This document shows positions 18,405-27,821 of a stretch of 64,000 nt of DNA, piece after piece; within the stretch, counting starts at the first letter, position 1, and the number at the start of each line of letters is the position of its first letter. Position numbers and translations under genes: made by a program. Source of the stretch: Roseburia_C amylophila (lineage in GTDB: Bacteria > Bacillota > Clostridia > Lachnospirales > Lachnospiraceae); NCBI RefSeq assembly GCF_025567465.1, contig NZ_JAOQKI010000002.1, forward strand, positions 171,550 to 235,549, in the 5' to 3' direction. The notes under the pieces are model-generated. The model searched no databases, was not told where the DNA came from, and saw nothing but the letters and a program-made list of their open reading frames with translations.

Positions 18405-20971
18405 TGCATCTCCGATTCTTTCTTCAGTTCAAAATTTCCGGATAACAAGCTTAAATTAGGATTGTAATACTCGTCACCTTTTTCTAAAACATCTTTCCAT
18501 TTTTTCGCCATATAATCTACTTCGCCCTCAAAACGATTTCGTTTCTCCAAAGTATCTTCCTTTCCTCTGGAAATAGACTCATGGTGATACAATAACGCTT
18601 CTGGATCATATACTATTAAATAGCCCGCTTTTCTTACTTTCAGGCATAAATCGATATCATTAAAAGCCACTGCCAGCTTTTCTTCAAATCCCTTCACTTT
18701 CTCATAAACTTCTTTTTTCGTGAGCATACACGCTGCTGTTACAGCATTCAGATTCTGCTGGATAATTCCTCTTGCGAAATAACCACAATCATCTGCCGGA
18801 TGTCTGGATAAAGGATGCCCGGCAATTCCACCCATGCCAATAATAACACCTGCATGCTGCACCATATTGTCCGGATAAAGCAATTTTGCTCCTACGATTC
18901 CAACTTCTTTACGTTGAACATTTGCAAGCATTTCACTCAGCCAGTTTTCCCTGATTACTTCTATATCATTATTCAAAAACAGAAGGTACTCTCCATTCGC
19001 ATACTTTACTCCAAAATTATTTATTGCAGAATAATTAAACTTGTCCTTCCATATTACAACCCGGATGTTTTCACGCTGCTCTATTGTTTTATAATATTCA
19101 AATATTTCATTTGTTGTACTATTATTCTCTACAATAATAATCTCATAGTTTTTGTAATCTGTTTTCTGTATAACCGACTCTATACAACGCTCCAGTATTT
19201 CTTTCTGGTCTTTATTCGGTATAATAATTGATACCTTCTTATGTTCACGTATTGGATATATCACATGATAAAATCCCAGATGCTCTGTCATCACAACCTG
19301 ACATCCATCCTCTCCCCTGCGTTTTAAGTGGTCTTCTATTGCTCTTTTTCCAGCTTCATAACAATACATTTTGCTTTCCTGATTTGCTGCTGTTGAGCCC
19401 GGATGACAACGCCAATGATACAATACTTTCGGAACATGTTCTACATGCTTGCTTTGTTCTATACAACGCAATATAAAATCATAATCCTGTGAACCGTCAT
19501 ATTCTTTTCGGAAGCCACCCACCTGGTCCACAATACTTTTTCTAGCCACAAATAAATGGCAGATATAGTTATTACTCCGAATCAAATCCAAATTATAATC
19601 TGATTTGAAATGAGGTTCAAAATAATCCTTTAAATCAAAGGAAACTTTATCTTCATCGGTATAAATGACATCTGTTTCATCTTTATAATGCTCATTCATC
19701 CATTTTACGACTTCATAAAGTGCATCTGGTGCCAGTATATCATCATGATCCAGTAATGCTATATAATCTCCCGTTGCGATAGACAACGCCGCATTGGTAT
19801 TTCCTGCTATTCCGAGATTTTCTGAAAGGCAAAGCATCTTTATCCGCTTATCCTTTTTCTGATAACTTTCAACAACATTTTTAACGGTATCCTCTGTAAC
19901 GCTGCCATCTCCAATGCACAATTCCCAGTTTTCATAGCTCTGATTTCTTACGGAATCAATCATCTCCTTCAAGAATTTTTCCGGTGTTTTATATGTAGGC
20001 ACTATAATACTGATACATGGTTCATAATCCAGCTTTTCTGCCCTCTGCTTTTTCAATTTTCTGGCATTCGGGATATATTTTTTTCTCCAGACATTATAAA
20101 CCTCTTCTGTATCCTGAAACCGCTTTTTTATTCTGTCACAATACTTCTTCCATCCAAAGTTTACCAGATAATGCCAATCATCTATGAACAATTCTTCATC
20201 TCTATTCTTTAACATGTCGAAAAAATTTTCATATTTTCTGTTTTCTTCCCTGGCCTGATCTACTAATTTATTGCATTCCACAATAAATTTTTCAGAAGTT
20301 TTTCCGCCTTTTAAAACAACAGTGTAAATGCCTTTATTTTTTTGCGTATTTTTCCACTTTACCTCAAATCCAAATTCTTTTTTACTTTTCTCTAACCCAA
20401 AATTTTCATTTACATCAGCCCGATACTTTCTTTTCAACATAATCGTTTCCTGCTGACCATCTTCATTTATAACGCTCAACTCTACTGGTACACTGTCTAT
20501 TTTCTGCATATCAATAACTGATGTGGTAAATCCCCAGCCATCAATAGATATAATTTCATTATTATATACGGTTTGCTCGATATAATACTTGATTTCAGGC
20601 TCTACCTCGAATTCCATATATTCCTTTAAGTTTGCCTCAAACAATATTTGTCCACTTTCATATCCAATACCAATATTGCACTCGTTCTGATTCTCCACCT
20701 CAAATTCCACATCTATTACAAAGCCGGAATTTAAGTTAATATTATAGTCTTTATACATTTTTTGGACATCTGCTCTGTCTATATATTTCATATACATTTC
20801 AGTTTGCTTATTATTTATATAAACCTGCAAATTTTTGTTTTTGCCACTTTTAAGAAATGCCCAACCTACAATTTGTAAATATGCCCTGTTATCATCATTG
20901 ACATAGCAACAAATTTTATCAATACTATAAATATATTCTTTTTCTTCAATTGCAACATGTTCTCTTATCAT
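18401..20971 (-). CDS. Tandem GT2 glycosyltransferase (two catalytic domains)
   Basis: 856 residues. An N-terminal beta-rich region (1-235, GWAFLKSGKNKNL...) is followed by two GT2 domains: one from about 318 (ISIIVPTYKTPEKFLKEM; LLDHDDILAPDALYE) and one from about 590 (VSIIIPNKDQKEILERC; LFLNNDIEV). Both have intact DxD-like sites. Bifunctional enzymes of this plan build the polymer backbone by alternating transfers, as in rhamnan/mannan synthesis. It lies right after the kinase-like gene (4-bp ATGA overlap), in the place of the WbdA-type polymerase in ABC-dependent O-antigen loci. Confidence 0.9.
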   Translation of the reverse strand: MIREHVAIEEKEYIYSIDKICCYVNDDNRAYLQIVGWAFLKSGKNKNLQVYINNKQTEMYMKYIDRADVQKMYKDYNINLNSGFVIDVEFEVENQNECNIGIGYESGQILFEANLKEYMEFEVEPEIKYYIEQTVYNNEIISIDGWGFTTSVIDMQKIDSVPVELSVINEDGQQETIMLKRKYRADVNENFGLEKSKKEFGFEVKWKNTQKNKGIYTVVLKGGKTSEKFIVECNKLVDQAREENRKYENFFDMLKNRDEELFIDDWHYLVNFGWKKYCDRIKKRFQDTEEVYNVWRKKYIPNARKLKKQRAEKLDYEPCISIIVPTYKTPEKFLKEMIDSVRNQSYENWELCIGDGSVTEDTVKNVVESYQKKDKRIKMLCLSENLGIAGNTNAALSIATGDYIALLDHDDILAPDALYEVVKWMNEHYKDETDVIYTDEDKVSFDLKDYFEPHFKSDYNLDLIRSNNYICHLFVARKSIVDQVGGFRKEYDGSQDYDFILRCIEQSKHVEHVPKVLYHWRCHPGSTAANQESKMYCYEAGKRAIEDHLKRRGEDGCQVVMTEHLGFYHVIYPIREHKKVSIIIPNKDQKEILERCIESVIQKTDYKNYEIIIVENNSTTNEIFEYYKTIEQRENIRVVIWKDKFNYSAINNFGVKYANGEYLLFLNNDIEVIRENWLSEMLANVQRKEVGIVGAKLLYPDNMVQHAGVIIGMGGIAGHPLSRHPADDCGYFARGIIQQNLNAVTAACMLTKKEVYEKVKGFEEKLAVAFNDIDLCLKVRKAGYLIVYDPEALLYHHESISRGKEDTLEKRNRFEGEVDYMAKKWKDVLEKGDEYYNPNLSLLSGNFELKKESEMQ

Positions 20972-22401
20972 TTTTTCTTAACCCTTTTCATTTTATCTGC
21001 CATATCACGGATAGGTTTTGTTATTTTCCATGACCTTGAATTTATGATTGCTTCATACATTTCTTTATATTGTTCTATCTGGAAATTTAAATTTTCCTTT
21101 TCAAGTTTTAAATTCTCATTGTTTTTTGATAGTTCATTATTTATCTCTATTTGGTTCTTCAATAAAGCTTCTTTGTTCTTTCTTTCTTCTACTTCTAATT
21201 GTAATGCAGCTTGTCCCAGTCGATTCTTTTCTCTCTCATCCCTAATGATAAAATCTATATTATGAATGATATCTTTTGAAAAAGCATTTAAATTTATTTT
21301 TCTATAAACGATGTTTAAGCATCCATCTTCTTCTCTTGCCTGCAATAAAATCTGCGGATCACTCGTTTCAAAGAAAAAAATCTTATTTGAGAGTTCAACA
21401 CCATTTGTTTCTATCTTTTCTTTTTCTTCGCCCTGCGCATTATAAATATGTTCTATGCTAATGATACATGGCTCCTCAACCGGATCTAGTCGGAGTTGCT
21501 GCATTCCCTCTGGAATTTCTACTTTCACCTTCAGGTTTCCATCTTCTAATTCCTGCACTTTTTTAAAGTAAGAATTTTCTTCTTTAAAATTCCTATCCTT
21601 TCCATAGAATACCTGCATAGTTTCTTCAAGTTCAACTGCGGAAAGGATGTGATTTAAATCTACAGTTTTATGGTTCATCATTTTCGGCATATCTCGTAAT
21701 GGAATATTATCATCCATGATATACTGTTGAAATTTCTTTTCCATTTTTGCAAATTGAATCTGTTCTTGTGGAGTTATTCCAACCATTTCCATCAAAAAAT
21801 CCTGTTCCATATTTCTTCTATTTTCCAGGCGGGCATACCAATAAGCTAATGTACGATATATAACAAATTTTACCGGTATAGGAAATTGAAAGCTCCACTC
21901 ATAATCAATAACTGTCCAGTTATTATCCTTTACGATAATATTATCAAACAGCATATCAATATCTGTTATTTTTAAAGCATACTGTGTTTCTTCAAAATGC
22001 ACCATACCAAAAACTTTTTCAAAAGAGGGTGTAATTGTAAATACATCCTTATCTTTTAATCCATATATTTTTTGAGCAAACTCTGATATGATTTGAAAAA
22101 CTTTGTCCATCTCATTTTTTTCAAAATATGAGTCAATAATTTTATCTAATCCATTCCCCTCTACCATCTCAAAGTTTATTTCATCATACTCTTTTTGGCA
22201 TCCGGAAACATTAAGGGCTCCTTCAAATTGTCTTTTTAAAGGTGCATAATATGATGCTATATTTTTTATATGTTCTCTTGCGCTCTCCGTTGTCGCTCTT
22301 TTTTTTAAAAGCTTCTTATCCCCATTTGCAAAAATCTCTGTACAAATGGCGAATTGATTGGCTCTATCATTAGAATATTTAACAAAAAGAATTTTATCCA
22401 T
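20968..22401 (-). CDS. Kinase-like protein with C-terminal coiled coil (WbdD kinase-like half)
   Basis: 477 residues, no family recognised with certainty. Residues 1-260 have the order of an atypical kinase: a Lys-rich strand (KKLLKKRAT, 29-37), hinge-like FEMVEGNGL (77-85), a catalytic-loop-like TDIDMLFDNII with Asp149 and Asn154 (D-x4-N), and a metal-site IDYEW with Asp166. A beta-rich region follows (about 290-385) and then a coiled coil (387-452) ending in SRSWKITKP. Kinase plus coiled coil next to a separate methyltransferase resembles the two halves of WbdD, the O9a chain terminator. The kinase call is inference from motif order. Confidence 0.65.
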   Translation of the reverse strand: MDKILFVKYSNDRANQFAICTEIFANGDKKLLKKRATTESAREHIKNIASYYAPLKRQFEGALNVSGCQKEYDEINFEMVEGNGLDKIIDSYFEKNEMDKVFQIISEFAQKIYGLKDKDVFTITPSFEKVFGMVHFEETQYALKITDIDMLFDNIIVKDNNWTVIDYEWSFQFPIPVKFVIYRTLAYWYARLENRRNMEQDFLMEMVGITPQEQIQFAKMEKKFQQYIMDDNIPLRDMPKMMNHKTVDLNHILSAVELEETMQVFYGKDRNFKEENSYFKKVQELEDGNLKVKVEIPEGMQQLRLDPVEEPCIISIEHIYNAQGEEKEKIETNGVELSNKIFFFETSDPQILLQAREEDGCLNIVYRKINLNAFSKDIIHNIDFIIRDEREKNRLGQAALQLEVEERKNKEALLKNQIEINNELSKNNENLKLEKENLNFQIEQYKEMYEAIINSRSWKITKPIRDMADKMKRVKKK

Positions 22402-22407
22402 TCTCTT

Positions 22408-23307
22408 TTAGTCTCCTTTTTTTATCCTAAGCAAAAAAGAATTGGAAAACTCCGGGAAAAGTCCGGCACCAATAATTCCATCGAATGCTTTTGTCTCATC
22501 AAATAAAAGCAGACGGCTTCTGTCAAAATTTCTTATATTCATACTTAATTCCGCCTTCTTAGGCAGATATTCATCAGAATATATTGCCATCGGAAACTTA
22601 TAATCCGGATATGGATAATAAAATTTATATTCCAGATTGCTTATTTCCTGTAATATATTCTCTATTTCTTTTTTTGAAAAGTTTCTCATCTTATGGTTAT
22701 CAAAACCTATATAGTCCTGTATTCCACTAAAATAATCAGAATATAATTCTTCCTGACAACCTGACCAATACTTCATTCCTATACGATTATCACACGCTAT
22801 TAGTATTTCTCCACCGTCTTTCAGATGATTAAATGCACTTTTTATAAATGTATGATATGGTTTTTCATCAGCAAAATAATCAGGTGCTTTTGCAAATGAG
22901 CCGACCATTACAATATAATCATAATCTCTCTCTAACTCATTTTCCATTTTGTCATATGTTCCTGTAAACACTCTGAGATTTTCTTTTTTACTATTTCTGC
23001 ATTCATTTATCTGTCTTTGCAAATCATTGTTTTCAAGACTTGTCACCTGTAATACTTTATCAGCAATACATCCTGTAACAGCCCCGCATTCTGCATCTAT
23101 TTCTAATACTTTTGCATCTTTCTTAAAAGGATACCATTCCAGAATATTTCTTCGCATAGGCGAAAGATGATATAGAAAAAAGAAGTCCTTCTTTTCAGAT
23201 ATAATTTTCTGAAAATCATCCTCAGTATATTGCTGCACTATTTTGAGCAGTTCTTCCATTTTCTGGTTTTCAGTATTATTTTTTTCTGCCTTTTCTACTA
23301 TATTCAA
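22408..23307 (-). CDS. Class I SAM-dependent methyltransferase
   Basis: 299 residues. Motif I is VLEIDAECGAVTG (67-79), followed by SLENNDLQ as the acidic strand-2 motif and DYIVMVGSF as motif II/IV. The N-terminus (1-60) is helical and carries a YHLSPMRRNILEW segment common in glycan-locus methyltransferases. It sits between the Wzt-like ATPase and the kinase-like gene with short gaps. Inferred role: methylation of the non-reducing end or of a terminal phosphate, ending chain growth. Confidence 0.82.
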   Translation of the reverse strand: MNIVEKAEKNNTENQKMEELLKIVQQYTEDDFQKIISEKKDFFFLYHLSPMRRNILEWYPFKKDAKVLEIDAECGAVTGCIADKVLQVTSLENNDLQRQINECRNSKKENLRVFTGTYDKMENELERDYDYIVMVGSFAKAPDYFADEKPYHTFIKSAFNHLKDGGEILIACDNRIGMKYWSGCQEELYSDYFSGIQDYIGFDNHKMRNFSKKEIENILQEISNLEYKFYYPYPDYKFPMAIYSDEYLPKKAELSMNIRNFDRSRLLLFDETKAFDGIIGAGLFPEFSNSFLLRIKKGD

Positions 23308-23329
23308 ATCCTGACCCTACAACTTTCTC

Positions 23330-24640
23330 TTACTCTTCTATCTTCTCCACTGTCGTAACAGAATTCATATCATAAAAACCTACGGTATTTTTATCTGAAA
23401 CCACCGTCACATTGCATACATCATATAATCTGTGGTATACCTGGAACTCACCGTCACGATATCCGGTACAGCTCATGGACAATAAGTATTCCCCTCCCTG
23501 CAGGAACATATCCTGCTCAAAGGTTGCAACATAAGTCTCCCCTTCTTTTGCCAATGGAACATCCTTCTTCTCATACATGGTATTGGTTCCGGTTATTGCC
23601 ACACCCTGTATATTTTTAAAGGTATAGGTAAATATCGGATCATGAACATCCTGTTTAAATTTTACTTTGGATTTCAGCCGGAATCGTGTTCCTTTTACAA
23701 TTGCATTGGTATAATTACCATTCTCATCTATTATGGCAAAGTCTTCAATTTCAGCGGCACCATTGCCATATTCATCCACATCCGGATTCAGATTGTAATG
23801 ATTCTTCCACTGTCCTTCGCAGGCAGCCTCTTTGATTTCCTTTTCATCATCTTCTTCCAAGGAGCTCATGTCCATCTGGTGTGCTGCGATTTCCTCCGCC
23901 TTATCCTGATTGACCATGATTCGCTTATACATGCTTACCATTTCTTTTGGTGTACCCTCTGCCAGCTTCTTTCCTCTGTTTAAAAGTACAACACGGTCAC
24001 AGTATTTGCTGATACTGCCCAGATCATGGCTGACAAAAAGGATGGTTTTTCCCATTTTCTTAAAATCTTCAAATTTCTTGTAGCATTTTGCCTGAAAGAA
24101 TACGTCTCCTACCGACAACGCCTCATCGACAATCAGGATTTCCGGGTCAATATTAATCGCTACCGCAAATGCCAGCCGCACAAACATACCACTGGAATAT
24201 GTCTTGACCGGCTGATGCACAAAGTCACCGATATCTGCAAAATCAAGAATATCCTGCATCTTTGCATCAATCTCTTCCCTGGAAAAACCAATCATGGTTC
24301 CATTAAGGTAGATATTCTCAATTCCGGTATATTCCATATTGAAGCCTGCGCCCAGCTCCAACAGTGCAGAAATTCTTCCATCAATCTCTACATGACCACC
24401 GGATGGATTCAAGACTCCGGTAATAATCTTAAGAATCGTAGATTTTCCGGAACCGTTGGTTCCGATTATGCCAACGGTTTCTCCTCTTTTTACATCAAAA
24501 GAAACATTATGCAGTGCATAATGTTCCTTATATAATTTCTTTCGTGTCAAGCCTAACGATTCCTTCAGTCTGTCTGAAGGTTTATCATAAAGCTTATATA
24601 ATTTGCTTACATCATCTACTCTAATTGCTACTTCGCTCAT
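23330..24640 (-). CDS. wzt: Polysaccharide ABC exporter ATPase with C-terminal substrate-binding domain (Wzt-like)
   Basis: 436 residues. The ATPase domain (1-250) has Walker A GTNGSGKST (60-68), ABC signature YSSGM (148-152) and Walker B ILIVDEALSVGD. A C-terminal beta-sandwich-type domain (about 275-436, starting near AAEIEDFAIIDENGNYTN) matches the Wzt C-terminal region that recognises the modified end of a finished chain. Together with the permease gene 13 bp upstream it forms the exporter. The extended C-terminus implies export only of capped chains, which fits the methyltransferase and kinase-like genes that follow. Confidence 0.93.
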   Translation of the reverse strand: MSEVAIRVDDVSKLYKLYDKPSDRLKESLGLTRKKLYKEHYALHNVSFDVKRGETVGIIGTNGSGKSTILKIITGVLNPSGGHVEIDGRISALLELGAGFNMEYTGIENIYLNGTMIGFSREEIDAKMQDILDFADIGDFVHQPVKTYSSGMFVRLAFAVAINIDPEILIVDEALSVGDVFFQAKCYKKFEDFKKMGKTILFVSHDLGSISKYCDRVVLLNRGKKLAEGTPKEMVSMYKRIMVNQDKAEEIAAHQMDMSSLEEDDEKEIKEAACEGQWKNHYNLNPDVDEYGNGAAEIEDFAIIDENGNYTNAIVKGTRFRLKSKVKFKQDVHDPIFTYTFKNIQGVAITGTNTMYEKKDVPLAKEGETYVATFEQDMFLQGGEYLLSMSCTGYRDGEFQVYHRLYDVCNVTVVSDKNTVGFYDMNSVTTVEKIEE

Positions 24641-24653
24641 ATCCTATGCCTTC

Positions 24654-26066
24654 CTATAATACATCTGCAAAATGAATCTTCAACCGCTTAAATATCATGG
24701 TTCCGATACCGAATAATACCGCTGTCAGAAGCCAGAAGTATAAAGTCAGTGGTGCATTTTCCCAGAACCACGCCTTATTAATCAACGCATCCCGGTATCC
24801 TGCCACAATATAGTACATCGGATTCAGTTTGAATATGGTAATCAGCACTGGAGATAATTCCATGGTATCAATGTTCCACATAATCGGTGTCATCCACATC
24901 CCAACCTGCAGAACAATGTTAATCACCTGTGTTAAATCACGGAAAAAGATTACAATCGCACAGGTTGCATACACGATTCCCAATACCATAATAAACATGG
25001 CAAAGGTATAATACACAATCTGCAATGTATATAAATCCGGATAATAGTGATATGCACTATACAGCACCAGCGTAAATACTACGAAGAATACATGTACAAA
25101 CAGTGCAGATACTACTTTCACAATTGGGAGAATACTTATCTTAAATACAACCTTCTTAACCAGATAGCTGTATTCAATCAGTGCATTGGTTCCACCATTT
25201 AATGCATCCTGGAAGAAGAACCAAGGCACCAGACCTGCAACCAGCCAGAGTACAAACGGAACATCAATTCCGGCTCTGGTGTTGATTCCGCCAGCCTTTA
25301 ATCCCTTTTCAAATACGAACCAGTATACCACTACCGTTACAATCGGCTGTATAAATGCCCAGATAATACCAAGGTAGGAACCTGCAAATTTAGTTTTAAA
25401 ATCATTCTTTGACAAATTCCAGAGCAGCTTTCTGTTCTGATACACTTCTTTCGGAAGAACAATCAGCTTTTTACCTGCTTTTAATGTAACAATAAGAATG
25501 ATATCTAATACAACACACGCAAGGATTTTAACCAGAAGATACCGAAGCCACAGGCTGTCCTTTACCAGCTTCGCAATTCCCCAGTTCTCTGTATTCCATA
25601 CCAGGTAAGGATCCTCTTTTTCTGCTGTCAGGTTAATACCGTCTGAAACATTATTCTGTTTTACTTCCTGCAGACGCACTGTTTCTGAAAAAACATTCTG
25701 ATCTATTACCGCAGTTTTTCCATTACTTTCAACGGTTATGCCGGAAATAGTTGTCTCGGATGCTCCGCTTCCCAAATCAAAGCGAAGATATGAAGCATCT
25801 GCCGGCACGGTATATTCTAACGTTTTCTCTGTTCCAGCTTTTTTATAATTCACTCCGCTGCTTTGTTCTGCCTTGAAATCATCCGGCATTTTCTGTCCGT
25901 CTGTCAGATAGAACATCTCCATATAATTTTCTTCATCGGATGTAAGTGTTACCTTTACCGTAACCTTCTTCTCACTTAAAGCCGGTTCATATCTGAAAAC
26001 CAGGATGTTCGCCAATATACCAAACAGTACCACCAGCAGGCTGGCTGCGAGTCTCTTCTTAGACAT
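24654..26066 (-). CDS. wzm: ABC-2 exporter permease with extracytoplasmic N-terminal domain (Wzm/TagG-like)
   Basis: 470 residues, far longer than the usual 255-275 for Wzm/TagG. A first helix (5-25) is followed by an outside domain of about 145 residues (VTVKVTLTSDEENYMEMFY... to TENWGIAKL), a second helix (about 175-200), and then the standard ABC-2 permease (about 213-470) beginning LLWNLSKNDFKTKFAGSYLGIIWAF. The permease core matches teichoic acid/O-antigen exporters. The extra outside domain looks like a small beta-sandwich and could hold the emerging glycan; this is inference. Confidence 0.92.
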   Translation of the reverse strand: MSKKRLAASLLVVLFGILANILVFRYEPALSEKKVTVKVTLTSDEENYMEMFYLTDGQKMPDDFKAEQSSGVNYKKAGTEKTLEYTVPADASYLRFDLGSGASETTISGITVESNGKTAVIDQNVFSETVRLQEVKQNNVSDGINLTAEKEDPYLVWNTENWGIAKLVKDSLWLRYLLVKILACVVLDIILIVTLKAGKKLIVLPKEVYQNRKLLWNLSKNDFKTKFAGSYLGIIWAFIQPIVTVVVYWFVFEKGLKAGGINTRAGIDVPFVLWLVAGLVPWFFFQDALNGGTNALIEYSYLVKKVVFKISILPIVKVVSALFVHVFFVVFTLVLYSAYHYYPDLYTLQIVYYTFAMFIMVLGIVYATCAIVIFFRDLTQVINIVLQVGMWMTPIMWNIDTMELSPVLITIFKLNPMYYIVAGYRDALINKAWFWENAPLTLYFWLLTAVLFGIGTMIFKRLKIHFADVL

Positions 26067-26099
26067 ATCATTTACTCCTTATGTTACTTCAACTGCCTA

Positions 26100-26690
26100 T
26101 CAGTCTTTCTTGCAGTTATTCTTATTCTCTGCATATGCCTTGATGCCATGCCATACTTTATCTTTGTCGGATAAAATCAAGTCTGCCTCTGTCATTCCTT
26201 CCGGCATCGGCCATTCTACTCCGATATCCGGGTCATTCCACAGAAGTCCGCCCTCATCGTTTGGATGATAGAAATCAGTAACTTTATAGCAGAATTCTGC
26301 ATAATCACTTAATACGATAAATCCGTGTGCAAAATCCTTTGGAATGAAGAACTGTTTCTTATTCTCAGCAGACAAAGTAACTCCAAACCATTTTCCAAAG
26401 GTTTCAGAACCTTCTCTTAAGTCAACTGCGACGTCAAATACTTCACCGTTTACTACACGCACCAGCTTGTCCTGTGGATAGTTTAACTGGAAATGAAGTC
26501 CACGGAGCACACCTTTCTTGGATGCAGACTGGTTGTCCTGTACGAATTCACAGTCAATTCCTGCTTCCTTGAAATCATTATAGTTATAGGTCTCCATGAA
26601 ATATCCTCTTGCATCTCCGAATACTGCAGGTTCAATTACTTTTAATCCTTTGATTCCATTACAGTCGTTTGTTACTTTGATTTTTCCCAT
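26100..26690 (-). CDS. rfbC: dTDP-4-dehydrorhamnose 3,5-epimerase
   Basis: 196 residues, the family's normal size. The cupin core has RGYFMETYN, the catalytic His in VLRGLHFQ, Asp in DVAVDLREGS and Tyr in AEFCYKVTDFY. It converts dTDP-4-keto-6-deoxyglucose to the L-lyxo epimer, the third step of dTDP-L-rhamnose synthesis. It lies 42 bp after rfbA and 33 bp before the exporter permease, so precursor synthesis and export are on one transcript. Confidence 0.96.
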   Translation of the reverse strand: MGKIKVTNDCNGIKGLKVIEPAVFGDARGYFMETYNYNDFKEAGIDCEFVQDNQSASKKGVLRGLHFQLNYPQDKLVRVVNGEVFDVAVDLREGSETFGKWFGVTLSAENKKQFFIPKDFAHGFIVLSDYAEFCYKVTDFYHPNDEGGLLWNDPDIGVEWPMPEGMTEADLILSDKDKVWHGIKAYAENKNNCKKD

Positions 26691-26732
26691 TTTTCTCTTC
26701 CTCGCTTTTCTACAATAATACCCAACTCTATT

Positions 26733-27611
26733 TTATAATCCGTTAGCAACGTCTATCAGATACTGACCATATGCAGTCTTAAGTAATGGCTGCGCCAGCT
26801 TCTCTAACTGTGCTTTATCGATGAATCCTCTCTTGTATGCAATCTCTTCGATACAGGAAATATATAATCCCTGACGTTTCTGGAATGCTGCTACGAAGTC
26901 TGCTGCATCAAGAAGCATGTCATGGTTTCCGGTATCTAACCATGCAAATCCTCTTCCTAAGGTCTCAACCTGAAGGGTTCCACGGTTCAGATATTCATTA
27001 TTAACACTTGTAATTTCAATTTCTCCTCTTGCAGATGGTTTTACATTCTTGGCAATCTCTACTACATCATTGTCATAGAAATAGAGTCCCGGAACTGCAT
27101 AATTGGATTTTGGCTGAGCCGGTTTTTCTTCAATTGACAATGCTTTACCATTCTCATCAAATTCTACTACACCGTATTCTCTTGGATCTTTTACATAATA
27201 TCCGAAAATGGTTGCTCCTGGCTGGCTCTCTGTACGCTCTGCTGCACTGCGAAGCACTTTAGAGAAGCTCTGTCCATAGAAAATATTATCGCCTAATACC
27301 AATGCTACTGCATCATTTCCAATGAATTTCTCACCGATGATAAATGCATCTGCAAGTCCTCTCGGCTGTTCCTGTACTGCATAAGAGAAAGACATTCCAA
27401 GCTGGCTTCCATCCCCTAATAACTCCTCAAATACCGGAAGATCTCTTGGTGTAGAGATAACCAGCACCTCACGGATTCCTGCTAACATCAGTGTAGATAA
27501 TGGATAATAAATCATTGGTTTGTCATATACCGGCATAATCTGTTTCGATACTGCCTTTGTCAATGGATAAAGTCTTGTTCCGGATCCTCCGGCTAAAATA
27601 ATACCTTTCAT
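26733..27611 (-). CDS. rfbA: Glucose-1-phosphate thymidylyltransferase
   Basis: 292 residues with the nucleotidyltransferase signature [11 protein letters not shown] (8-18), [17 protein letters not shown] and the metal-site GDNIFYGQ. It makes dTDP-glucose, the first committed step of dTDP-rhamnose synthesis. AGGAGGAGA precedes the ATG. A promoter with an extended -10 lies about 70 bp upstream (27681-27689), so rfbA is probably the first gene of the long leftward polysaccharide operon. Confidence 0.97.
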   Translation of the reverse strand: MKGIILAGGSGTRLYPLTKAVSKQIMPVYDKPMIYYPLSTLMLAGIREVLVISTPRDLPVFEELLGDGSQLGMSFSYAVQEQPRGLADAFIIGEKFIGNDAVALVLGDNIFYGQSFSKVLRSAAERTESQPGATIFGYYVKDPREYGVVEFDENGKALSIEEKPAQPKSNYAVPGLYFYDNDVVEIAKNVKPSARGEIEITSVNNEYLNRGTLQVETLGRGFAWLDTGNHDMLLDAADFVAAFQKRQGLYISCIEEIAYKRGFIDKAQLEKLAQPLLKTAYGQYLIDVANGL

Positions 27612-27680
27612 GGAATAATCTCCTCCTTAATCATATTGTTTACGTTCTCCAACGCATTCTCTCACTCAATAAATCATTTA

Positions 27681-27689
27681 ATTATAACA
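27681..27689 (-). promoter_or_regulatory. Predicted extended -10 promoter for rfbA operon
   Basis: On the minus strand TGTTATAAT forms a perfect extended -10, with only a weak -35 (TGAAAA-like) 17 bp upstream. The start of transcription would fall near 27674, giving a leader of about 60 nt that ends in the AGGAGG site of rfbA. Confidence 0.55.
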
Positions 27690-27764
27690 TATTACATCGT
27701 ATTTTTCATCTATATTTTCCTTAATAATTTCTGTAGAACCTATAGAAATACTGGCGAAAACGCA

Positions 27765-27802
27765 TAAAAAAAGCGGACAGGTCTTGTATTTTCCTATCCG
27801 CT
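27765..27802 (-). terminator. Rho-independent terminator after rfbB
   Basis: A 10-bp stem (AGCGGATAGG pairing with CCTGTCCGCT, one mismatch) with an 11-nt loop and seven U residues follows the rfbB stop by about 20 bp on the minus strand. It separates rfbB from the rfbA operon. Confidence 0.85.
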
Positions 27803-27821
27803 TCTCTTTCTATACTTCTAT

